Shown here one piece after another: positions 27,913-39,800 of a stretch of DNA of 64,000 nucleotides. The stretch lies in contig PTFA01000394.1 of the NCBI GenBank assembly GCA_003342895.1, positions 1 through 64,000 on the forward strand, given 5' to 3'. Every line of letters begins with the position of its first letter. The first letter of the stretch is position 1. A program made the position numbers and the translations under genes. The notes beneath the pieces are model-generated. The model was not told where the DNA came from. It saw nothing but the letters and a program-made list of their open reading frames with translations, and ran no database searches. Origin of the DNA: Casuarius casuarius (Eukaryota > Chordata > Aves > Casuariiformes > Casuariidae).

Positions 27913-28784
27913 CCGGCGGCGCCGGGCTGCCGGCACCTAGCGGCGGGGGGAGGAGGGCGCGGGGCGGGCGGCGCGCGCGGCCGCAGACCCCGGACCGCTG
28001 AGGGCGCGGTGGGGTCGAGGGTTCGAGACCCGCTGCCCCAAGCGGCACTGCTGCCGTGCTGGGGGTCGGCCAGCAGCCAAGAGGCGGAGGGGAGGCGCCG
28101 TGGAAAGCCGCATCTCTGCTGTGGCAGGTTTCTGTAGTCCACGTGAGCCGCCCTCTGAGGCCGGTGGGCGCTGCCCACCCCCACTGTCCTGCTGTTGTTG
28201 GCCCTGCTGTAAGCGCTCACCCCGATGGCCTGGGGACAAGTCATGTCTTGTGTGGAGCTGCCCGAGGAGCCATCCGTGAAGGCCCTGGCCCCCCTGCAGC
28301 CACCTCTTTGCATCGCCAATGGCGCGATGAGGCCGGACAGCTGCGGCAGCACACGCCAGCTCCGGTGTGGCTGCGCGTGGCGCAGGCCTGGGCTGGGGAG
28401 CTGTCGGCAGGTCACGGTGAGGCCTGAGCTAGCTGCCTCGGCCTGGGATTACCCCGGGTACCTGCAATAAGCCACCTGTCTGATGCGTGGTGATACCTGG
28501 ATGAGCAGGTGAGGCGGTCGCCCCTGCAAACTCTGTTCAGAAAGCCTTGTCTGCATGGGGGACATGTGCTATGGTTCACCTCTGCTCCAGGAATTTACTG
28601 ACTCCAGCTGATGTTACATAAAATCTACCTTCATCAAATCTGAAATATTGCACCAGAGGGAGATATATACAATGACCCTTGCCCTCTTTCACTCCCTTCC
28701 AGAGTTTGTCTCAAGACTAAATTCAAAGAAGTTGTATTGCTTTCAAAACGTCATTATCATTAGCCTCGAAGCTGAAGAGACTGT

Positions 28785-28929
28785 TCTCTTCCATCCTTCG
28801 AGATCTTCAAAAGCCGTCTGGACAGGGTCCTGGGCAATGTGCTTTAGGTGACCTGCTTGAGCAGAGGGGCTGGGCTAGAAGATCTCCAGAGGTCCCTTCC
28901 GACCTCAGCAGTTCTGTGATTCTGTGATT
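28785..28929 (+). mobile_element. CR1 non-LTR retroposon fragment, 3' end
   Basis: The sequence contains the bird CR1 3' segment (CTGGACAGGGTCCTGGGCAA, then GATCTCCAGAGGTCCCTTCC) and ends in ATTCTGTGATTC units, the octamer tail of CR1. 5'-truncated, as nearly all CR1 copies are. It lies just outside the RNPC3 CpG island. Confidence 0.93.
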
Positions 28930-30835
28930 CCTCCCACGCCTTGAGCTGAACAGCAAGGTATTGAGATCCTTCTGGCATAGACATATCGATATGCTGCATC
29001 CAAGATAGCAGCTGGTTGGGTGTCTGGCCAAGGCAAACAGTGTGGGCGAAGCACAGCCATAATTACAACTTGTAATAACGGGCATGAAAGAAGACTCTGC
29101 GGAGTCAGTGGTGAGTACAGAGGCAGTTGTCAGCCAGCTACTGCTGAAACCAAATAGCCGGAGCTAGCCTTTTTTCTGAGGCCAGAGGCTGTGATCTCAA
29201 AGGGGAAAGAAAACTCCAAAACTTGACTGATGCAAGTCTCATATCATGCCATTTCTAATTAGCTGGTTGTTGGCTGGCAGAAGTACTGCCTGCCTAGATC
29301 CCTATGACCGCTGGCTCTGTGTGTGACTGAGCTGTAGCGCCAGATGCCCCTGTGCAAAGTGTGAGGGACTTGGCCAGCCCACTGGGCAGCAAGAGCGCAG
29401 AGGGGGACTGGTGCTCAGGGTCCAGTGGAGCCAGCCAGGGAGAAGGAGTGTTTTGTTGGCTGTGTGGCCGTGCAGTACACCTGGTGAACAGGGAATGATT
29501 GTTTATTGTGACTTTCAAAAGAAAAAAATGGGCCATCAGTCCATAAAATCTCCAGGTACACTTCTTTACCATGAGAGTCAGTACCTGAAGCATCTTGGCC
29601 CATTTCATTTGGTGATTAAGCACTGAGGATTTGGGGAAAGATCTGGCCACTGTGGGTGGCCACAGTAGTCTCACTGAGCGGAGCAGGTGATAGTCCAAGT
29701 TCCTCCAGATGGGATTGGGAGGGAGCTGGGAGAAAAGACTGGGGAAACATAGGATATTCCAAGTGGGTTAAGAGGAAGTTTAACAGTGATTTCTTACAGT
29801 ATCATTTGCTGTGTTTTTGTTGGTGTAATTAGTATAAGCTGGCTAATATCTACAGACTCAAACACAGGTGGAAGAATTGACGCAGAATGCAAATATGGTA
29901 GGATACTTTCTCTCTATGGCACCAGCAGTGCAGTGTTTTCTGAGGCTGCTAAAACCTTAAAAATAACACTGCCCTAGCAAGCTTAGTGTGGCCCATGGTT
30001 GATATAAAGTCGAGAGGACTTTCTGTGAAATGCGGGTCAATGTGCAATTGTTGCAGATGGGAGTGTCAGGATTGCAAAAGCACATCTGTGGTGGCTCTGC
30101 TGTTGCATCCTGTTTAAATTGGCCTGACTTTTAGTTCAGTCCTGGGTAATGACACCAGAGAACTTCTTATGCAGCAGGTCTGTCAGACTTGTAGGCAAAA
30201 CAAACTTTCCAGTCTCCCTTGTAGCTCTCTAGTTCACTGTGATCATTAATCTGCACATCAGTAACCCAATAGTGAAATAACTCAATGATATAAATGGCTC
30301 CAAATACATTTTTCTCTCAGAAATAAGAAACACACTTCTCAGTTCCAATCAGGGCAGGCAAAGAAAATGTGTATTTTGCAGTGACATTGAACACTAAGGT
30401 GACATAATCAGTTTCACTGGAAAAAAATCTAGTATCTCATGTGTGTTCATCCCACCTTTCCCTGTTATAAAAAAGGTCTATTCACCCTGATGGACAAGGC
30501 CCCTGAAGCGGAACATCTTTAGAGAAGAGGTTTAATAGAGAATATTATGCAAGCCAAAGGGATTAAAATGTGCAATTTTTTTTCTTGCTAAGACGCAGAA
30601 ACAGAAAACTTCATTTTTCCTTTCTCTTTTCCTCACCCCCGCATTCAAGATAGATGACTCATGTGTTGCTTTTCTACTTTCCAAGTTGTTAATTTTTTAG
30701 ATACTTGAATAATGGTGTTCCTCGATACTAATGCATCATTTTTTCTGTTGAGATTCTAGGTTTTTAGGAGTACTTTGCCTTATACAGAGAGGGAAATGTC
30801 AATGCAGATGTTCTAATAATACATCAGCATGAGTT
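28930..30835. other. Non-coding flank of RNPC3
   Basis: Intermediate GC content, without a gene I can support. Small open frames on both strands have no recognisable domain. Confidence 0.6.
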
Positions 30836-31057
30836 ATAGAATCACAGAGTAATTCGGGTTGGAAGTGACCTATCAGGAGGTTTCTAGTCCAGCCTGCTAT
30901 GCAAAGCAGGGTCAACACTGAATTCAGATGAGGTCGCTCAGGGCTTTATTCAGTCTGGTCTTGAGCGCCTCCAAGGATGAAGATCCCACAGCCTCTCTGG
31001 ACAAATTCTCCCAATGCTTAATTAACCTCATAGTGATTTTTTGTTCATTTAATCCAG
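30836..31057 (-). mobile_element. CR1 retroposon fragment, inverted
   Basis: Begins ATAGAATCACAGAGT, the reverse complement of a CR1 tail. It continues with GGTTGGAAGTGACCT, the GGTCGCTCAGGGC region and GCCTCCAAGGATGAAGATCCC, all CR1 hallmarks in the reverse orientation. More diverged than the copy at 28785; the right limit is approximate. Confidence 0.88.
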
Positions 31058-34000
31058 TTGGAAAATCACTGTATTTGTGTAAATCTATGGTAATTTCATA
31101 AAGATATAGAATTCCAGATTTCCAATTAAGATCTATTAAATTGGTAAGAAATTTTGAAGTTTGAAGATCAGGAAGACTGCCTCTCCAGAAGACCCTGGTG
31201 TTTTGCACGCCATTCATTTCATACATTCCCTCAATGAAGTTGTCTGTTAATGACCTCAAGCCATCAGTGGCCAGAGACAGCTACTCTGAGTTGTCCAAAG
31301 AAATAAAAGCCTAATTCAGCCTGTTACTTACTTACTTTTGTTTATGAAGTCAGAAAAAGTCAGTGACAAGTAGAATAATATAAACTGGCTTATTTAAATT
31401 AAAACAGTGCAAGGGTCTGCAAAAGTCACTAGAAATAGACGGATGACTTTGCTCTTGAAATTACTGTAATCTTTTGGATGATATACGTTAATGAGCTCCC
31501 AATTTCTGAGAAAGTATTTATCTGCATCCTTAAACAGGAAAAGGTGGGCTTTACTGTGAAAGCAGTCACCTTACTGTTTCTTGAAGTAATGAGATACACT
31601 AAGATGCTGTTAAATCTTCATGACACTAACAAAATCAGACCAGAAAGAGGCTAAATGTTGAAGAAAAGCTTCAGTGTGGGATTCTGAGAACTTGCTGTTA
31701 TCATTTTTGGTTATACGCCTTTTTCTTATATGCCTCCAGGTATTTCCTCTGTTCTTTCCAGTAGAAGAAAAAAATGTATCCATATTCCAATCAGCTAGAC
31801 TCAAGCAAGCTCTGAGTGGGGAAGCATGTAGCTGTGTTAGCGTGAAGATAAGCCCAAGGTAGTGTATCTTGTCTCAGCTTGTCTGAAAATACCAAATGCA
31901 CATCTACCTAAAAGAATCTCCAAGGCAACTTAACTTGACATTTTGGAACCCTTTTGTGTGGCTAGGACTGAAAGGCCACCACAAGCAGAGTTTTAAATGG
32001 CCCCAAACATTAGCTGAACAGTTCAGAAAATAAATAACAAGGTATGATGGGACCATGTTTTTTTGGTAATCAAATTGCGTATTAGAGTTGGCACTAAAGA
32101 AAGAGACTGTATGTGTTGTATTTACTGGCTTTTCTCTTTTTGTTTCCATCTTTTACTGACACAAGGAAAACAATTTCAGATTACAACAGCAGCAACTCCA
32201 AATATCCTTAATTTAAGTTCTCTCTTCCCCAGGAATAACAGCCAATGCTACTTTTAATACAGTATGAGAGGCTATCAAGACAGAGTTTTTTAAAAACAAT
32301 CTTTCTTCAGTAAAGGGAATAGAAAATAAAAGCCTTTCTTAATTATTTGTTTATTTTTCTGTCTTTATTGAAACGTGAAGGACTTTTAATACTACTTATT
32401 GTAATGGAAATAAGTCAACCATAACTTGGCATGAAAGCCTACACTTAATTAGTTAATATAAAATTTAAAAGGCTGTTATTGAAGACTTCTTCCTTTCTGA
32501 GCTGAACACATATTCCTTTTTTCATGCAATATCACATTCAAGTGAGGCGTCTGGTCATAAGTCCTTGTATAAAACTGTGTCAAAAATGAGGTAGCCTTGA
32601 ATACAGAGAGTGCAAAAAAACATGCTTGGAATTTGACCAGCTATTATTTGACTCTCTGTTTCCTTCTTAAAGCACACAGAGATAAATGTATAAGTTTGCT
32701 CCAAGCTTATATTTTTAATAGGGTTTTTTTTGCTTTGTGATTAAAGCTTACACATACATGGTTTATGCATAATGCTATATGTAGGAATATATAAAAAGGA
32801 ACCCCAGAAGAATTGTCCAGGCTGCCTGTCTACTGCTTAGTGATGTTTCAGTAGAATTCAAAGATGTGTATTTAAAACACTTCTTTTCTTTTGTCTTTTA
32901 ATTACAAAGTATAATGAGTAAAAATCTATTTAAGACATCCACACAAGAGGAAAAAGAGTGATTCTGTATCTTGTACAGACTCTGGCAGTTGGAGTTCCTG
33001 TATCAGAAAAAGGAAATAGTTGTCCCTGCACACTGCATAGCCTCAGCAGCAAAATCTAATAATCTCTTTACTTCTTTTCAAACAAAGTTTGCAAAGTTTC
33101 TTTTAACAGTGGTGCCTCCTGCCCATCTTTCCCTATGAAGCTATGTTCTGATTCCTTTTCTAAGTTTTTCCTCCAACTGCTACATGCGTCAAGTTTTTGT
33201 TTGAATAAAGGCATTTTTGTTTTTGTAACAGTGTCAGCACCTTTAAGCATATTCTACCGCATAGGAGAAGAAACATTTAGCGGAAGCACCTTCTCGTTAG
33301 TATTAAGAGCTACATTTAAAGTGAAGTGTCCGTCAGATTACCTTCCACACAATATGTTAAGGGGAAGAACTACATGCTACATTTCTTCACAGTTTTCAAA
33401 GTCAGTTCTCAGGTTACATGTCCAATGTTAAGGTGGTGTATTTCATATCTTAAAGCAATGCTTTCACCTGAAAGATTGTTGACATAAAATATGCCTCTCT
33501 ATAAGTTGAGTGCCTCTTTTTTACCTACAGGGGATCAGGTTCAGGACCAAGGCCTTATTCTACATTATACCTTTTATACTTAGTGTCTTTTTTTCATCGA
33601 ATGCATCAATCTATAGTTTTTATGCAACTATAACTTTATTCTAGGTCATTGCGCTATATTTCAAGATTTCAGGCATGATGCTTTTGACTGAAATGAAGAG
33701 TCTGTATGTTGTTATACACTGCTGTCCTGGATTGACATGTTACTCTTTCTCCAAGCTGTCTGACACTCGATAGCCCATCAAACATGATCTGGAAAGTGTA
33801 GTCTGGAGTTTTCCTCATCTTTTTCTGTCTCTCCTCCCTTGTAGAACAATATCTATAGCTGTGTGAGAGAAATAAATAATTATAGGTAGCAAAATAGAGT
33901 GGAGAGAGGGTGGATTTTCTTCCTTCTGTTTTTTTTTCTTCAGAAGAATCAGTATGTAACAAGCAAGGAATCAAAATACTGCTTTTAAGAGGACAACATG

Positions 34001-34340
34001 AAAAGACAAACCCACAGGAGCACTATTTTATCTCTCCAAAGTTCTGAATACGTTTATTTGGCACTTACTAGAATTCATTATTTCTCTCTCAACTTGTTTT
34101 TTAATTCATATATTTTCTGCCTTGTTCCAAAAGTCATCAAAAATGTTCTGTTTTAATCAATTAAAGACTATCCAATATGGTACGTATTTATTACCTGTGA
34201 ATCAGAGCTAATTCATCATGTAGGATTTAGTGATGTTATTCTTCTAACTTCACTATTGAAAGATTAAATGCCCAGTGCCTTTAATGTTTGCATGCCAGAT
34301 GTTTGGGACAGAAGAAAGAGAAGACATTCAAATCCATACA
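31058..34340. other. Gene-free AT-rich sequence
   Basis: No coding frame, RNA gene or named repeat that I can support. Confidence 0.6.
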
Positions 34341-34366
34341 ATCCAATCCAATCCAATCCAATCCAA
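34341..34366. repeat. (ATCCA)n short tandem repeat
   Basis: Five perfect copies of the pentamer ATCCA on the plus strand. Confidence 0.95.
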
Positions 34367-36213
34367 TTTCATTACATTCCTATTAGTATGTGGGATTTCT
34401 CAAAACATCAAAAATGTGTTGACATGTTAAGTATTAACAGTTCTTTAGGGTAGTATCCATGCTGACTTTGCTGTTTCTGCAATTGTACCCTTTAAAGCAG
34501 AACTTTATCAATCTGTGGATTGTGGTACAGAACAGTTTCTATCAATTGGTTGAGAAGTAAATATATTCCTTAGGTGGAGCAACATAAATACCTCATGGGG
34601 AAATGTACCATATAGTGGACAGTGGCTGGATGAAAAATGATTGCCAGCTAAAAACAGCACTGTTTGGCCTGGCTGGGAGCAGCAGACCCAAAGGGGACCA
34701 TTGTGAAAGTGTTTAGTCAGCATAACAGATTGGTAAAACAAGGGTCTCAAGGCTTTATGTACCAAGGGTACATATGTATTGTGGGACAGATCATGATGGA
34801 TAATTACAGAGTCGCTGCGGGTAGTCTGCTGTAGGTTGCTGTAAGCAGATGCTTACAGTTCAAGTACCCTTAATCAACTGCTTAGGTCTCTCCATGCAGC
34901 TATTCTAAGAATATTTCCTTTGCAGAGACACCTGTGTTCCTTGTCCATGATCCTTTTAGTTATAGTCACAGAAATGTATACTTTTGAGGTATCCCAGCAA
35001 ACCAGCAAAACTACAATGGCACATGCTGTAACACTGGATGAGCAAGCTAAACATGCGAAGGCACTGAACTGAGCCTGTTGCATGATCTAATGGACATACA
35101 GGGGCAGTGATTTTGCAATGAGTAGTGTTTATCACTTATGTCTTTCTGGATCTTGACCCTGACATAGGGCTATTGTAATTTTGTGCTCTAAGTTCAGCAG
35201 CCCTCCTTGGGAACCTTCAGGAATGTGGCTCAAGTCCTGCTGAGTCCTCGTTATGCTCAAAATCTTGTTATAGTCAAAAAACCAAATAAACCAGATATGT
35301 AAAGGCAAGAATTTTTGTTAGTATAATTGAAATCTTAACAGTATAAACTAAGAATTATTGTTAATCCAGATTTAATTATTACAGGAAAAGAAAGAAAAAT
35401 AAAATTAAGGAAAGAATGCTATTTAAAAAAAAGTTTCTATAATAACAGTACAGTTAAAATTGTTATAAACACACTTCCTTGTATCTAATCTTTTTCTTTG
35501 GTGTTAAACTCACCTTTGCACTGCTCCTATGGGTCCTAACGTAGATGGCCTCAGTCTGGTGGGGGCTATGGCAAGTTGTCTGCATCTGAGTCCTTTGCCA
35601 GGTGGAGTATGATGTCGATGGTTACTTCCTCCTCATTCTAGGATCTGGCTCTGCTTGGGGTCATTTTTATATGTCTGCTAAAGCGCTTGATGCCTTGCTT
35701 TTTATTCATCGGTCTGTAAGTCCACATTACATCTGAATTTACTATATCTGGATCATTTTAGAGATGTTGAATACTTGATTTTTGTGTTATAAGCTAGCCT
35801 TAAAACTAGTTTTGTCCAGATCTAGATTTATTTAACTGACCACTGGTGAGTAGTTTATAGCCCTGAGGCCTCCAGTGTTTGCCTGTGCCCTGTCCCTTAC
35901 CATTCCAGGCCTGTATGGCATCCTGTGCCTCCGTTTTCAAGGCCTCTGCTCTCATACCCGGCCTGTATGTCTGCATTACATTAGCCATAAATATCTCATT
36001 CTGTACAGAATAACTACTTGCTGCTACTATCTATGTGAAAACTATTTTGGTACAATTCAAAGATAAGCAAAAGCAAAACAAATCAGGCATAGCCACCTGG
36101 TAAGAAAAAATTGCTGTTACAGCTAAACATGCTAAGACAAAGATCCAGACAGGTCAAGATAAATTCATGCAAATCGAGGTTGACAAGCCTCAGTCCTGAG
36201 GCTTTGGAAACTC

Positions 36214-36238
36214 AGTAAAAAGCCTGTGGCTTTTTACT
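36214..36238. repeat. Perfect inverted repeat, 11-bp arms
   Basis: AGTAAAAAGCC, loop TGT, GGCTTTTTACT. A second small palindrome, CCTCAG-TC-CTGAGG, lies just upstream at 36188-36201. Confidence 0.9.
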
Positions 36239-36810
36239 AGCAGTGGCAATACAGTCTTTACTGGACTACAGGGCAACAGCCTATACCACTGCATCATTAT
36301 TCCACTAATAACCATTCTGTAAATCAAAAATATAGGAGAAGGAGGTGATGTTACATGTCATTCAAATTCAGTTCCCCAAAAGATACTTTTTTGCCAAATG
36401 CTTGTAAGCTAGACAAGGCTGGCAAAGTTTCTTTTGTTAACAGTGTATTGATTTAGTACTCTCAGAACAAAATGTTTTAATTACAAAGAAAAATAAAAAG
36501 AGATAAAACTGCAAGAATAGCTTTGAGGCACAGATGACAAAGTTGCTGGGAAAATCTGATTGTCACAGTAGCAATCCTGTAAGTTTCCTTATTAACATGA
36601 ATAATGTACTGTAACAAACTAGGCTTAGAAATGATAATGTTGCAGAAGGACCAAATACCACTGCTAACACAACCGCTATTACTACTAGAATTATGTATGT
36701 GTGTTACAGAAGCTTCAGGCATGGGTAAGAGCCATATTCTGTTAGGTACTGTATAAACATATATGTCAAAGAGACTGCAAAATGGTTGCTTTATTTCATT
36801 TCACTTGGCG

Positions 36811-36829
36811 TCCTCCACATGGTGGAGGA
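36811..36829. repeat. Perfect inverted repeat, 8-bp arms
   Basis: TCCTCCAC, loop ATG, GTGGAGGA. Short enough to arise by chance in a 64-kb window. Confidence 0.85.
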
Positions 36830-39800
36830 TTTTAATTCCATTTAGAGTAGGAGTACAGTGGAAGAAAAAGTGAATAAAGAGTACATGATGTCTCCTCTAC
36901 TAGTGTGCTTTGTTAATTTTATTTCCCTTTTCTGGAAACAAAAAGAGAAAGAGCAAAAATTAAACTAAAAAGCCTTAAAAAGTCAGATAACTGCTTTCCT
37001 CTGCTTTTCCCACAGTGAGTTCTCAATGTTTCCTGAGTTGTAAGTAGCCATTTACACCTCAGCCATTTACTTACTTTATGCTTTTAATTTTTCTGTCTTA
37101 AAGAACTGAAGTAGCAAAACAATGGATAATTCACTTAGGATTCTGCTTTTAGTATTTGACCACTAGATGATGCTGTGACTCCTAACTGTATATGAAACTG
37201 TACAGTGTTGAGGTTTTGTTGTGATTCTTTCATTTTATAGAACTCCTTGGTGTTACTTTTCTTGCATTAAATTGGTTTGAAAATTGGTATTACTTTTCTT
37301 ATGTGTTGTTACATGGTTTGTAGCTGTTACATTATATAGACTAGTTATACTCTATACAAATCCGTACAGATCACACATCTTAGCAGTAGGTCTTTCTATT
37401 AATAGTGAGAATATCACATGATTCTAGAAGCTGTATGTGCCACGGTGATATGTATATATTCTCCATAGATGCAGATGTGGACTGCTTTGATGAAGACTTA
37501 GGGAAAAGAAGAGAAAGAGATGCTGAGAAAAGACATTTGTGATATATTTCATTCAGACATTTGTTTCTGTCAGTCTTATAGAATCAGTTAATATTGTGTC
37601 TTTAAATTCACATTTTTGGAATTTTGGAATGTTTGGAATGTTTCTAACTGCATCTAGAACTAGGGGTGGCAATATGCCTTTTTCTCAGCTCCTGCTACTG
37701 TAAGAAGTCTTACTAATCTCCATAGATATCATTTCTGATTTCTGTTGCTATAAGTCATCTCCCGTCTTTGACATATTTACTTGTGTATTAAAAAATGCAG
37801 TTATTTGATCCACATTCTGTTAGCTCTCTTGGCCAAGATCTCCATTAGATTTTCGAAGGTGACACCATTTTATTGATGTTCTTCTCAAAGCGATCTCAAA
37901 AGAACAGTATTCTTTCTTCACATGAACTAATTGTTTGCTCCATTTACCATTTTTATGAACTCATGCAAGTACTTTTTAATAATAATTTTTATGTGAATTC
38001 CTTTGTCCTTTAATGCAAAACATTAACTATAATAAGGTTAAATTAACGGTCAACGCATACATAGTCAGCCATCCTTCTTCTATATAGGAGTGTGTTAAGG
38101 GTACAGCTCCTTTCAGTTGATCCCCACATAATGTGTGGGAATTACACATGCATGTAATATACTTTTGCCAGTCTGTGAGATCTGGATCCTGTTTTCAATA
38201 TGTAAGCAAGAAAATTACTGTCTTCTTTGAGAGATAGTAAGTAGTGTATATAGCCTATCCTGCTTTCACTGAAATAAAATTTACTAGATTGCACTATAAT
38301 GCCAGCTTGGCCATGACATTGTTATATCCACAGCAGCCTCTGAGTTGAGGTGCAATTCAACATCCATTTTAGAAGTGAGTTTCAATGTAGCAGACTCATT
38401 TACAATCATACTGAAACTGAGCTCCTATAAGCATAGCTCTTCTTTTGGAGTAGGTCTTTACTAATCTACTTTGAGATAGATTTACATGGATGAAGGACAT
38501 CCAGAGTTACAGTAGCTGTTATGATAACAGGGTGTTAATCATTTTGCCTTCTGACATAAACTTATTGGCACCTTGAAAGATACCTAAAATTCCCTTCCAA
38601 AAAAAAAATTAGACTTACATAAGGAATGAATATATAAAGTAAAAATCCTTAAATGAAAACATCCTTCAATGAAACATTTTCCATTAAAAATTCAGTGCCA
38701 CTAGAATGTTAGGGACCTCTCAGGTCTACAGAGTATGTTTACACATCTTCAAAGTGCGTGCAGTAACAAATTCTAACAGGGAGGACAACACCCAGAATCA
38801 TAAGGACTCTCTTCAAGCTTAACTAGTGGCCAGTGTTAAGCTCTCATAGACCCAGAGCAAAGGCTAAAAGCTAGTCATCTCTCTTCTTCCACCCACTGGC
38901 ACAGAAGCATATGACCCGGCAATTTAGACCCTTGGTCCTCCAATAGTCCCACTGATATCCAGGTACTGCATGAGGTATTTAATCAGTATTAGCAAAGATA
39001 TCAGCATTTGACCTCACCATTTTTCCTCCTTCTGTTACTTTTTCAAACTTTTTAGATATCGAACCTCTCTTGCAATCTGTTCTTTCTGAAGCTTCTGAAG
39101 GATTTACTGGCTCTTACAACTATTAGTGTACAGCTATAATGATTAGAACTTTATACAAGAGGCTTTTTCACCAAAATTTTCATTTAAAAAGTCATACAAT
39201 CTCTATTTCCCAAACCTTGAAAAGTCTTGGGTTGTACCTGTCTTCTATTTTGTGTATATGTGATATTAAAGTGGTGGCTTCTTACTTTCTTCCTTGTGCC
39301 TGAACTCTATTTTTAGGTGCTAGCAGGTGTATTCCTCTGTGCTCTGGCAGAACCTCGTTGGTCAGAAAAAACTTCCCTGCTGCAAATAGAATTTTCTTTG
39401 ATAGCTTACAAGAAAAGTCATCTGGAGATTTATTGATTTGAATTACAGCAGCTCACTTATCACTAAAGCTTTGTGCAAATCGCCAGGAGGATGATGAATT
39501 TTGTAGGGGAACACAGTGGATTTCAACCTTTGTCATTTATTTATAGAAAAGCTCAGTCATTAATATTAGATGTGCAGAGCTACTTTATATATTGGTACTG
39601 TCAAAACTCAGCCTGAGATTGGAGTAAAGTCAAATTTAAGAGGAGGATCATCAGAGAGGAACTCACTATCCTAAGCCAAACTAAAACCTGAACACGATTC
39701 ATTAGAGGTTAAATTGTTTCCAGTGCAGAGTGTCTAGCCTAGTTCTTTTCCATCAGCACTGCTTCATTTAAGACCCTACTGTAGAATGCTATATTCCCCC

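Larger units (their letters stand above)
27430..28470. promoter_or_regulatory. RNPC3: CpG island and RNPC3 promoter
   Basis: GC-rich, CpG-dense block covering RNPC3 exon 1 and its upstream flank, typical of a housekeeping, TATA-less promoter. Long open frames on both strands here are composition artefacts. The segment from about 28060 to 28470 stays GC-rich on the far side and could support divergent transcription, but no gene is recognisable there. The 130-N gap reflects the difficulty of sequencing such GC-rich bird DNA. Confidence 0.85.

Noticed and set aside
27574..28415. Long open frames on both strands through the GC-rich island (up to about 278 codons).
   Set aside because: They run through the N gap, have Ala/Arg/Pro-biased composition and no domain; they are shadows of the CpG island and RNPC3 exon 1.
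35520..36240. Possible LTR-like sequence of moderate GC content.
   Set aside because: No paired LTRs, primer-binding site or retroviral coding frame was found.
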